Shown: piece by piece, positions 1 through 7,026 of the stretch
Numbering within the stretch: position 1 is the first letter of the stretch
Layout: each line of letters opens with the position of its first letter
Source of the DNA: Limnohabitans sp.
Lineage (GTDB): Bacteria > Pseudomonadota > Gammaproteobacteria > Burkholderiales > Burkholderiaceae_C
Assembly (NCBI GenBank): GCA_024641725.1
Contig: JAHECM010000169.1
Coordinates: 1-10,344 of the forward strand
Length of the DNA: 10,344 nucleotides
Direction of reading: 5' to 3'
Position numbers and translations under genes: made by a program
The notes under the pieces: generated by a model
Databases searched by the model: none
Told to the model about the DNA's origin: nothing
Seen by the model: only the letters and a program-made list of their open reading frames with translations

Positions 1-42
1 ACGTTTGGCTAAAATCATTCAATTCTTGTAAGGGATTTTCAG

Positions 43-1377
43 ATGGCGCGTCAGTATTTTGGAACCGATGGCATTCGAGGCACGGTGGGGCAAAGCCCGA
101 TCACGCCGGACTTTGTGATGCGCTTGGCGCATGCTGTTGGACGGGTACTCAAGCAGCAGCACAGCCACCCCACGGTGCTGATTGGCAAGGACACCCGCAT
201 TTCGGGCTACATGCTCGAAAGTGCCCTTGAATCCGGTTTCAACTCCGCCGGAGTCGATGTGGTTTTGTTGGGGCCCGTGCCCACACCGGCCGTGGCCTAC
301 CTGACGCGCGCGCAACGCGCCTCCTTGGGCGTGGTGATCAGCGCCAGCCACAACCCGTTTCAAGACAACGGCATCAAGTTTTTCAGTGCCCAGGGCAGCA
401 AGCTCTCAGACGATTGGGAAGAGTCGGTGGAAGCGGCGCTGAATGAAGCCCCGGTGTGGGCCGATTCCGCATCTCTGGGTAAAACCCGACGCCTCGACGA
501 TGCTGCGGGCCGCTACATCGAATTTTGCAAAAGCACCTTCTCGACCGAGTTGTCCTTGCGTGGTCTCAAAATCGTGGTGGATGCCGCGCACGGCGCAGCC
601 TACCAAATCGCGCCCAAGGTCTTTCACGAGCTGGGCGCTGAGGTTGTGGCCATTGGCTGCACACCCGACGGTTTGAACATCAACCAAGGTGTGGGCGCCA
701 CCCACCCGCAGGCCCTGGTGGATGCGGTCAAGGCCCATCATGCGGACTACGGGGTCGCGCTCGACGGCGATGCCGATCGCCTGCAACTGGTGGACGCCTC
801 AGGCCGTTTGTTCAATGGCGATGAGTTGCTGTATCTGATGGTGGTCGACCGCTTGGCCCGTGACCAGTCCGTGCCCGGTGCCGTGGGCACGTTGATGACC
901 AACATGGCCGTGGAAGTTGCACTCAAACGCAAAGGGGTGGCGTTTGAGCGGGCCAAAGTGGGTGACCGTTACGTGCTGGAGGTGCTCGCTGACAAGGGGT
1001 GGTTGTTGGGCGGGGAGGGGTCGGGCCATCTTTTGGTGCTGGACAAGCACACCACCGGCGACGGGCTGGTCAGCGCCTTGCAAGTGCTGCAAGCCTGTGT
1101 GGGCAGCGGCCAGACCATGGCGCAGCTGCTCACAGGGGTGGAGTTGTTTCCGCAAACCTTGATCAACGTGCGCTTGAAGCCCGGATTTTCTTGGCAAACC
1201 CACGAGCCTTTGCAGCGGGCCACTCAAGAGGCCCAAGTGCAACTGGCCGATGCCGGCCGGGTGCTCATCCGGGCCAGCGGTACCGAGCCTCTGGTCAGGG
1301 TGATGGTGGAAGCGCGCGATCCCCAGATTGCCCGCGAAACGGCCGAGCGCATCGCAGCCACACTAACGGCCACTTGA
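43..1377 (+). CDS. glmM: Phosphoglucosamine mutase GlmM
   Basis: GlmM converts glucosamine-6-phosphate to glucosamine-1-phosphate in the cytoplasm, the step before UDP-N-acetylglucosamine synthesis for peptidoglycan and lipopolysaccharide. At 444 residues it has the usual family length. The catalytic phosphoserine is Ser102 in SASHNP. The Mg2+-binding loop DGDADR has Asp241, Asp243 and Asp245. The sugar-binding motif GEGSGH lies at 324-329 and the C-terminal phosphate loop RASGTEP at 410-416. Key residues therefore fall at the same numbers as in the E. coli enzyme. The ATG is preceded by an AAGGGA ribosome site at 30-35. A TAAAAT at 10-15 could be a -10 box, but its -35 would lie outside the window. 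The upstream neighbour is often folP in proteobacteria but is not visible here. The downstream neighbour ppsR is convergent, 56 bases away. Confidence 0.98.
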   Translation: MARQYFGTDGIRGTVGQSPITPDFVMRLAHAVGRVLKQQHSHPTVLIGKDTRISGYMLESALESGFNSAGVDVVLLGPVPTPAVAYLTRAQRASLGVVISASHNPFQDNGIKFFSAQGSKLSDDWEESVEAALNEAPVWADSASLGKTRRLDDAAGRYIEFCKSTFSTELSLRGLKIVVDAAHGAAYQIAPKVFHELGAEVVAIGCTPDGLNINQGVGATHPQALVDAVKAHHADYGVALDGDADRLQLVDASGRLFNGDELLYLMVVDRLARDQSVPGAVGTLMTNMAVEVALKRKGVAFERAKVGDRYVLEVLADKGWLLGGEGSGHLLVLDKHTTGDGLVSALQVLQACVGSGQTMAQLLTGVELFPQTLINVRLKPGFSWQTHEPLQRATQEAQVQLADAGRVLIRASGTEPLVRVMVEARDPQIARETAERIAATLTAT

Positions 1378-1400
1378 TTCTGCCCTTGGTGCAGTCCCGG

Positions 1401-1421
1401 GCCGTGCAGGCGCTGTGCGGC
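1401..1421 (+). other. Hairpin between convergent glmM and ppsR
   Basis: GCCGTGCAG at 1401-1409 and CTGTGCGGC at 1413-1421 pair as a 9-bp RNA stem, including two adjacent G-U wobbles, with a GCG loop. It starts 24 bases after the glmM stop. Read from the minus strand the two wobbles become A-C mismatches, so the structure favours glmM mRNA. No T-run follows directly, so it is not a standard intrinsic terminator. It may be a 3'-end stabiliser or part of a Rho-dependent end, or it may be chance in GC-rich DNA. Confidence 0.3.
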
Positions 1422-1433
1422 TGTCGAGGGCTT

Positions 1434-2255
1434 TCAGTAAATCAGACGTTCTGGCCTGATTTCTTGCAAGATGGTGGTGGCGATCTCTTCAATCGACTTG
1501 GTGGTGGTGGACAACCAGCGGATGCCCGAGCGGCGCATCATGCTTTCGGCTTCAGCCACTTCCATGCGGCAGTTGTCGAGGCTGGCGTAACGGGAATTGG
1601 GCCTGCGTTCGGTCCGTATCTCTGACAGACGGTCCGGCAAAATGGTCAGGCCAAAGATTTTTTTGCGGTACGGCACCAGGGCCGGTGGCAATTGCCTGCG
1701 TTCGAAATCTTCAGGGATCAGCGGGTAGTTGGCGGCTTTGAGGCCGTGCTGCATGGCCAAATACAAACTGGTGGGGGTCTTGCCACTGCGGCTCACGCCC
1801 ACCAAGATCACGTCCGAGCCCTCCAAGTCTTTGTGCGACTGGCCATCGTCGTGCGCCAGTGAAAAATTGATGGCCTCGATCCGGTCGTGGTATTCCTTGC
1901 TCTTGCTCACATCCGAAAAACGGCCCACACGGTGGTGCGACTTCGCGCCCAGCTCCACTTCAAGCGGGTTCACAAAAGTGCCAAACATGTCCAGCAACAT
2001 GCCTTGGCAGTGTTCTTGCAAAACCTTGAGCACCTCCATGTTCACCAAGGTTGAGAAAACAATCGGTTTGGAGCCCTCGGTCTCGCCCGTGTGGTTGATT
2101 TGGCGCACCGCCTGGTGGGCCTTGTCGATGGTGTCGATGAAAGGCAGGCGCACATGTCGCGTTTTCAAATCGAACTGGGCCAAGATGGCGTTGCCAAAGG
2201 TCTCGGCGGTGATGCCGGTGCCATCTGAGACAAAAAAAACGGTGCGTTGGGGCAT
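1434..2255 (-). CDS. ppsR: PEP synthase regulatory protein (pyruvate,water dikinase kinase/phosphorylase)
   Basis: This is a 273-residue member of the PpsR family (formerly UPF0085/DUF299). Family members use ADP to phosphorylate a threonine next to the catalytic histidine of PEP synthase, which inactivates it. They also remove that phosphate by inorganic-phosphate-dependent phosphorolysis. Visible marks are the N-terminal VFFVSDGTGITAE at 6-18, the conserved HHRVGRFSD at 107-115, and the P-loop-like GVSRSGKTP at 153-161. I chose the ATG at 2255 because the protein then starts MPQRTVFF as family members do. An in-frame TTG at 2273 would add six residues and is less likely. Neither start has a strong ribosome site. 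The gene is divergent from ppsA, which encodes its expected substrate, so identity and specificity (PpsA rather than pyruvate phosphate dikinase) support each other. Confidence 0.97.
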   Translation of the reverse strand: MPQRTVFFVSDGTGITAETFGNAILAQFDLKTRHVRLPFIDTIDKAHQAVRQINHTGETEGSKPIVFSTLVNMEVLKVLQEHCQGMLLDMFGTFVNPLEVELGAKSHHRVGRFSDVSKSKEYHDRIEAINFSLAHDDGQSHKDLEGSDVILVGVSRSGKTPTSLYLAMQHGLKAANYPLIPEDFERRQLPPALVPYRKKIFGLTILPDRLSEIRTERRPNSRYASLDNCRMEVAEAESMMRRSGIRWLSTTTKSIEEIATTILQEIRPERLIY

Positions 2256-2394
2256 GGCTGCAACAAGGATCAAATGGACAAAAGGGCGAGAGCCCTAAAA
2301 TGGTTTCATTATCCATGCTGGCCTCAGCCCCATTCCAACAACAACAGGGTCTGCGTGCAAGCTTGGAACCCGGTTTTTAACTTTGGAGCTTCTC
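2256..2394. promoter_or_regulatory. Divergent ppsR/ppsA control region
   Basis: This 139-base region must hold the start signals of both genes. Rightward, TGGACA (2275-2280) and TAAAAT (2296-2301) resemble -35 and -10 boxes, but the 15-base spacer is short. Leftward, GATAAT (complement of 2308-2313) with TTGGAA (complement of 2333-2338) is a possible but weak pair with a 19-base spacer. A perfect inverted repeat, AGGGC-GAGA-GCCCT at 2283-2296, lies between the rightward boxes and overlaps the first base of the -10. It would also be in the ppsR leader. The ppsA ribosome site is GGAG at 2385-2388, six bases before ATG 2395. Promoter assignments come from inspection only. Confidence 0.4.
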
Positions 2395-4797
2395 ATGTCT
2401 GACTTGTTTGAGGCGACCGCATTGGTCGTCCCCTTTGAAAAACTGCGCATGGCCGATGTCGAGTCGGTGGGCGGCAAAAACGCCAGCCTGGGCGAAATGA
2501 TTTCCCAGCTGCCCTCGGGTGTGAAAGTGCCCACGGGTTTTGCCACCACGGCCCACGCTTTCCGTGAATTTTTGAAATTCGATGGGCTGGCCGACCGGAT
2601 CAACGCCAAACTGGACGCATTGGACACCGAAGACGTGCGTTCGCTGGCGACCGTCGGCGCTGAAATCCGAGCCATGGTGGAAGCCCAGCCTTTTCCCATG
2701 GACCTGCAAAAGGCCATTGCCGACGAATTTGCCTTGCTGCAAGGCGGCCAGCCGGACGCATCGTTCGCCGTGCGCTCCTCGGCCACGGCCGAAGATTTGC
2801 CTGATGCCTCTTTTGCGGGCCAGCAAGAAACCTTTTTGAACGTGGTCGGCATCGACGATGTGCTGCACAAGATGAAAGAGGTGTTCGCCTCGCTCTACAA
2901 CGACCGCGCCATCAGCTACCGGGTTCACAAGGGTTTTGCCCATGCCGACGTGGCCTTGTCGGCGGGTGTGCAGCGCATGGTTCGCTCCGACTTGGGCGCT
3001 GCGGGCGTCATGTTCACCATCGACACCGAATCGGGCTTTGAAGACGTGGTGTTCATCACCTCCAGCTATGGCTTGGGCGAAACCGTGGTTCAAGGGGCCG
3101 TCAACCCGGACGAGTTCTACGCGCACAAGCCCATGCTCGAAGCGGGCAAGCGGGCCGTGATCCGCCGCAACTTGGGCTCCAAATTGATCCAGATGGTGTT
3201 TTCCACATCCGAAGAAAAGGCCTCAGATGGCCCCATGAAAGGCAAGCTGGTCAAAACCATTGACGTGCCCACCGAGCTGCGCAACCGCTACAGCCTGACC
3301 GATGCCGATGTGGAGCAACTGGCCCGCTACGCCGTCATCATCGAAAAGCACTATGGCCGCCCGATGGATATCGAGTGGGGCAAAGATGGCCGTGATGGCC
3401 AGCTTTACATCTTGCAAGCGCGCCCTGAAACGGTGAAAAGCCAGGCCAAAGGCACGGCCGAGCTGCGCTACAAACTTAAGGGCCATTCGACCGTCTTGGC
3501 CGAAGGCCGTGCCATTGGCCAAAAAATCGGCACCGGCCCGGTGCGACTGGTGCACAACATCTCTGAAATGGACAAAGTTCAGCCCGGCGATGTGCTCGTG
3601 ACCGACATGACCGACCCGAACTGGGAACCCGTGATGAAACGCGCCAGCGCCATCGTCACCAACCGGGGCGGGCGCACCTGCCACGCCGCCATCATTGCCC
3701 GCGAGCTGGGCATCCCCGCGGTGGTGGGCTGCGGCAACGCCACCGAGCAACTCAAGGACGGCACCTTGGTGACCGTGAGCTGCGCCGAGGGCGACACTGG
3801 ACGCATTTACGACGGCCTGCTCGAAACCGAAGTGACCGAAGTGCAACGCGGCACCATGCCCGACATTGCCACCAAGATCATGATGAACGTGGGCAACCCC
3901 CAACTGGCCTTTGATTTTGCGCAGCTGCCCAACGCGGGTGTGGGCTTGGCCCGCCTGGAATTCATCATCAACAACAACATCGGTGTTCACCCCAAGGCCA
4001 TCTTGGACTACCCGGCCATCGATGCCGACCTGAAAAAAGCGGTCGAGTCTGTGGCCCGAGGCCATGCCTCTCCCCGCGCTTTTTATGTGGACAAGGTCGC
4101 CGAGGGGGTGGCCTCAATCGCCGCCGCTTTCTGGCCCAAGCCCGTCATCGTGCGCCTGTCTGACTTCAAGAGCAACGAGTACCGCAAACTGATTGGCGGC
4201 AGCCGATACGAGCCCGAAGAAGAAAACCCGATGCTGGGCTTTCGGGGTGCGACCCGCTACATCAGCCAGGATTTTGGCGAGGCGTTTGCCATGGAGTGCG
4301 AAGCCCTCAAGCGCGTGCGCGGTGACATGGGTTTGACCAATGTGCAGATCATGGTGCCCTTTGTGCGCACACTGGAGCAGGCGCGCCGCGTGACGGAGTT
4401 GCTGGCCGGACAAGGTTTGCAGCGCGGCAAGGACGAGCTCAAAGTCATCATGATGTGCGAGGTGCCCAGTAACGCCATTTTGGCGGATCGGTTCCTCGAA
4501 TATTTCGATGGATTTTCGATCGGCTCCAACGACCTGACCCAACTCACGCTGGGTCTGGACCGCGATTCCGGCTTGGAGCTGCTGGCCGCTGATTTTGATG
4601 AGCGCGACCCGGCCGTCACCACCTTGATTTCCCAGGCGATCAAGGCTTGTTTGGCCCAGGGCAAGTACATCGGTATTTGTGGTCAAGGACCCAGCGACCA
4701 CCCGGACTTTGCACAGTGGTTGATGGATCAGGGCATCAGCTCGATCTCGCTGAACCCGGACACGGTGGTGGCGACTTGGACCGCGCTGGGCCGCTGA
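2395..4797 (+). CDS. ppsA: Phosphoenolpyruvate synthase (pyruvate,water dikinase)
   Basis: PpsA makes phosphoenolpyruvate, AMP and phosphate from pyruvate, ATP and water, feeding gluconeogenesis during growth on C3 or C2 acids. The 800-residue protein has the full three-part layout. The N-terminal ATP-binding domain runs over about 1-345 (VGGKNASLGEM at 25-35, FAVRSSATAEDLPDASFAG at 124-142, LQARPET at 340-346). The swivelling phosphohistidine domain is at about 370-475 (GGRTCHAAIIARELGIPAV, with His430). The C-terminal PEP/pyruvate TIM barrel is at about 490-795 (SIGSNDLTQ at 708-716 and a catalytic cysteine, Cys762, in ICGQGPSD). Thr428, two residues before His430, matches the threonine modified by PpsR in other bacteria. 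ATG 2395 is chosen over an in-frame TTG at 2383 because GGAG at 2385-2388 is correctly spaced for it. The divergent neighbour is ppsR. The symporter gene follows after 22 bases. Confidence 0.98.
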   Translation: MSDLFEATALVVPFEKLRMADVESVGGKNASLGEMISQLPSGVKVPTGFATTAHAFREFLKFDGLADRINAKLDALDTEDVRSLATVGAEIRAMVEAQPFPMDLQKAIADEFALLQGGQPDASFAVRSSATAEDLPDASFAGQQETFLNVVGIDDVLHKMKEVFASLYNDRAISYRVHKGFAHADVALSAGVQRMVRSDLGAAGVMFTIDTESGFEDVVFITSSYGLGETVVQGAVNPDEFYAHKPMLEAGKRAVIRRNLGSKLIQMVFSTSEEKASDGPMKGKLVKTIDVPTELRNRYSLTDADVEQLARYAVIIEKHYGRPMDIEWGKDGRDGQLYILQARPETVKSQAKGTAELRYKLKGHSTVLAEGRAIGQKIGTGPVRLVHNISEMDKVQPGDVLVTDMTDPNWEPVMKRASAIVTNRGGRTCHAAIIARELGIPAVVGCGNATEQLKDGTLVTVSCAEGDTGRIYDGLLETEVTEVQRGTMPDIATKIMMNVGNPQLAFDFAQLPNAGVGLARLEFIINNNIGVHPKAILDYPAIDADLKKAVESVARGHASPRAFYVDKVAEGVASIAAAFWPKPVIVRLSDFKSNEYRKLIGGSRYEPEEENPMLGFRGATRYISQDFGEAFAMECEALKRVRGDMGLTNVQIMVPFVRTLEQARRVTELLAGQGLQRGKDELKVIMMCEVPSNAILADRFLEYFDGFSIGSNDLTQLTLGLDRDSGLELLAADFDERDPAVTTLISQAIKACLAQGKYIGICGQGPSDHPDFAQWLMDQGISSISLNPDTVVATWTALGR

Positions 4798-4807
4798 GCC
4801 CTTTTTT
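4788..4807 (+). terminator. Weak intrinsic terminator or attenuator at the ppsA stop
   Basis: GGGC (4788-4791) and GCCC (4798-4801) form a 4-bp all-GC stem with a six-base loop containing the ppsA stop codon, followed directly by six T (4802-4807). The layout is that of an intrinsic terminator, but the stem is short and would be covered by ribosomes finishing ppsA. It may only reduce read-through into the symporter gene, which starts 12 bases after the T-run. Confidence 0.35.
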
Positions 4808-4819
4808 CAGAGCACAGGC

Positions 4820-6931
4820 ATGAGCCGACCTTCCGATCCGGGCATGTCTCGTTCGTACCGTCGGCGATTGCACCGCAATGTGCTGCTGTTTGTGGTGCTG
4901 TTTTTGTGCCTGTTGGGGGCCATGGCTTGGGCCGAGCAGTCGGGTCTTTCCCGCAATCTGATCGGCCCCATTTTTCTGTTCTCCACAGTCATGATTTACG
5001 CGCTCATTGGTATTTCCGGGCGCACCACGGATGCCGATGAGTATTACGTTGCCGGGCGTCGCATTCCGGCCATGTACAACGGCATGGCCACCGCAGCCGA
5101 CTGGATGAGCTCTGCTTCTTTCATCAGTCTGGCTGGGGCGTTGTATCTGCAAGGCTTTTCTGGATCGGGCACGCAGTCCGGTGGTTTGGCCTACGTCTTG
5201 GGCTGGACCGGGGGGTTTTGTCTTGTCGCGCTGCTGATTGCACCGGCGTTGCGGGCCATGAAGTTGTACACCTTGCCCGACTTTTTTCAGGTTCGCTACG
5301 GCGGGCGTTGGCCTCGCTTGCTGGCGGCATGGGCCGCTATTTTGTGCTCATTCACTTACGTGGTCGCACAAATTTACGGCATCGGTTTGATCGCATCGCG
5401 TCTGACGGGGGTGCAGTTTGAGATCGGCATCCTGCTGGGGCTGGGCGGTGTGTTGCTGTGTTCTTTCTTAGGGGGCATGCGCGCCATCACTTGGACCCAG
5501 GTGGCCCAGTACATCGTGCTGCTTCTTGCTTTTTTGATCCCGGTGTCGTGGCTCGCCTACAAGCAACTGGGAACCCCTTTGGCCCCATGGGCCTACGGGG
5601 CCCAGCTGGCACGGATCGACGCGCTGGAGCAAAAGCTGATGCGCGACCCGGCGGAGTTGGAGGTTCGGCAAAAATACCAAGACAGGGCCGAGCTTTACAA
5701 GTCTCGGCTGTTGCACGTTGAGCAGTCCTTGATCGATTTGCGCGTTGAGCTGGAGCAACGTGTTCGCACCCTGAAGGCGCAGGGGGCTGATTTCGCATCG
5801 ATCGCCCAAGCGCGCAGGGAGTTGCTGGCCATTCCGGCCAACCCGGTGCTGGCCAAAGAGCAGTGGCAACGCGGTTTGGCAGACAACTTGGAGCGATCTC
5901 AGCCACTCGGGGGCATGGTGCCGCATGCCCGCGAGTTCGATGGTGACCCGGCGGGCGATGAGGCGCAGCGCCAGCGCTTTGAGACTTCGCAGTTGAATTT
6001 TTTGGCCTTGGTGTTTTGCCTCATGGTGGGCACGGCCGGCTTGCCGCACTTGTTGACCCGCTACTACACCACCCCGTCCGTGGCGCAGGCACGCAGCTCG
6101 GTCGCTTGGTCTTTGTTTTTCATTGCGCTGATTTACCTCAGCGCCCCCGCTTTGGCCGTGCTGGTGAAGTTTGAGTTGATGAACACCCTGGTGGGCAGCA
6201 GCTTTGAGCAACTGCCCAATTGGATTGCCCAATGGGCCAGGATCGATCCGGCCTTGGTCGAGGTGAGCGACATCAATGGCGATCGGATTTTGCAGTGGGG
6301 CGAACTCAAGCTCGGGGCGGACATCATCATGTTGGCCACCCCTGAACTTGGAGGCATGCCTTTTGTGGTCTCCGGGCTGGTCGCTGCAGGGGGCTTGGCG
6401 GCCGCCTTGTCCACTGCCGATGGCTTGCTTTTGACCATCAGCAATGCCTTGGTTCACGATATGGGGAGCAGCCACAAAGTGGCCCCCAGAGCGGCAGAGG
6501 GGCGCGTCATCCTCTCCAAATTTGCGCTTTTGGCGGTGGCCATGCTGGCCGCGTTTGTGGCGGCACTCAAACCCGCACAGATACTTTCTCTGGTTTCGGC
6601 GTCATTTTCCCTGGCGGCGGCGGCGTTTTTCCCTGCCATGGTGCTGGGCTTGTTGTCCTCGCGCATCAGCCGCGCTGCGGCGGTGGCGGGCATGTTGACA
6701 GGCTTGGGCTTGACGGTGGCTTACATGGGGATCAATGGCGCGCCATTCCGACAGTTTTGGGGGCTCGCGCCCGATGCGGGCCTGTGGTGGGGCATTCAGC
6801 CGCTGTCGGCCGCTGTTTTTGGTGTGCCCATGGGCTTTGTCACGATCCTGGCGTGGTCGCTCTTGTGGCCGCAAAAAACATCGCCGGCCGCTGTGGACGC
6901 GCCACCAGAGCCGCACTATCCGGGACTGTGA
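4820..6931 (+). CDS. Sodium:solute symporter, VC_2705-like (ActP-related), with coiled-coil insert
   Basis: This is an inner-membrane Na+-coupled symporter of the SSS family. The 703 residues have about 13 hydrophobic segments. Family marks are YYVAGRRIPAMYNGMATAAD (76-95), ADWMSSASFIS (93-103), GGMRAITWTQVAQY (218-231), GTAGLPHLLTRYY (404-416) and LAAALSTADGLLLT (526-539). Ser531/Thr532 align with the expected Na+ site. The nearest characterised relative known to me is the acetate carrier ActP, so acetate or another short acid is a reasonable guess, but the substrate is not shown. It is longer than ActP (about 550 residues), mainly because of a charged helical segment at about 252-391. An EF-hand-like loop, DINGDRILQWGE, lies at 484-495. 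Two starts are possible, ATG 4820 and ATG 4844, and neither has a good ribosome site. No small DUF4212 subunit gene adjoins it. It lies 22 bases after ppsA and is probably co-transcribed with it at least in part. Confidence 0.93.
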   Translation: MSRPSDPGMSRSYRRRLHRNVLLFVVLFLCLLGAMAWAEQSGLSRNLIGPIFLFSTVMIYALIGISGRTTDADEYYVAGRRIPAMYNGMATAADWMSSASFISLAGALYLQGFSGSGTQSGGLAYVLGWTGGFCLVALLIAPALRAMKLYTLPDFFQVRYGGRWPRLLAAWAAILCSFTYVVAQIYGIGLIASRLTGVQFEIGILLGLGGVLLCSFLGGMRAITWTQVAQYIVLLLAFLIPVSWLAYKQLGTPLAPWAYGAQLARIDALEQKLMRDPAELEVRQKYQDRAELYKSRLLHVEQSLIDLRVELEQRVRTLKAQGADFASIAQARRELLAIPANPVLAKEQWQRGLADNLERSQPLGGMVPHAREFDGDPAGDEAQRQRFETSQLNFLALVFCLMVGTAGLPHLLTRYYTTPSVAQARSSVAWSLFFIALIYLSAPALAVLVKFELMNTLVGSSFEQLPNWIAQWARIDPALVEVSDINGDRILQWGELKLGADIIMLATPELGGMPFVVSGLVAAGGLAAALSTADGLLLTISNALVHDMGSSHKVAPRAAEGRVILSKFALLAVAMLAAFVAALKPAQILSLVSASFSLAAAAFFPAMVLGLLSSRISRAAAVAGMLTGLGLTVAYMGINGAPFRQFWGLAPDAGLWWGIQPLSAAVFGVPMGFVTILAWSLLWPQKTSPAAVDAPPEPHYPGL

Positions 6932-6940
6932 ATCCCGGGC

Positions 6941-6946
6941 TATAAT
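6941..6946 (+). promoter_or_regulatory. -10 box of the rpsF operon promoter
   Basis: A perfect TATAAT lies 9 bases after the symporter stop and 80 bases before rpsF. No good -35 is seen at 16-18 bases upstream (ATCCGG at 6918-6923 for a 17-base spacer), so activity may rest on upstream sequence or a factor. An inverted repeat, CCGGGA (6920-6925) / TCCCGG (6933-6938), fills the -35 and spacer region and overlaps the symporter stop codon. Transcription would start near 6953. Confidence 0.55.
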
Positions 6947-6952
6947 CTCAGG

Positions 6953-7026
6953 CTTCGCCTTGCTGCACCCCTTTTTAGACGCTGGGGGCAGCTTCCAATC
7001 TTTTGGTTCATCCACAAGGAGTTTCA
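6953..7026 (+). promoter_or_regulatory. Structured 5' leader of rpsF, possible S6:S18 autoregulatory site
   Basis: The predicted leader is about 74 bases. GCTGCACCCC (6962-6971) pairs with GGGGGCAGC (6984-6992) as 5 bp, a bulged A (6967) and 4 bp, with a 12-base loop. A smaller CCAA/TTGG hairpin (6995-6998 with 7003-7006) sits just before the ribosome site AAGGAG (7016-7021). In many bacteria the S6:S18 complex binds the rpsF leader and represses the operon. The position fits that role. I could not confirm the binding consensus by eye, so the regulator is an inference. Confidence 0.4.

Noticed and set aside
2309..2317. TTATCCATG, a 7/9 DnaA-box-like sequence between ppsR and ppsA
   Set aside because: The match is weak and isolated, and no link between these genes and DnaA is known to me.
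3223..4065. Minus-strand open frame of 280 codons opposite ppsA
   Set aside because: Composition is that of an antisense shadow and ppsA is fully conserved through this stretch.
5468..6475. Long minus-strand open frame of 335 codons opposite the symporter gene
   Set aside because: It lies entirely opposite a clear symporter coding sequence, is rich in His, Gln, Arg and Gly as antisense frames of GC-rich genes are, and matches no family I recognise.
4820..6931. A new multi-gene defence or mobile system in this window
   Set aside because: Every substantial gene is assigned to a housekeeping or transport family in conserved order. There are no repeats, integrases, toxins or unexplained gene clusters.
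7008..7016. TCATCCACA, an 8/9 match to a DnaA box in the rpsF leader
   Set aside because: It is a single site overlapping the spacer before the ribosome site. One 8/9 match in 10 kb is not unexpected by chance and no neighbouring boxes support it.
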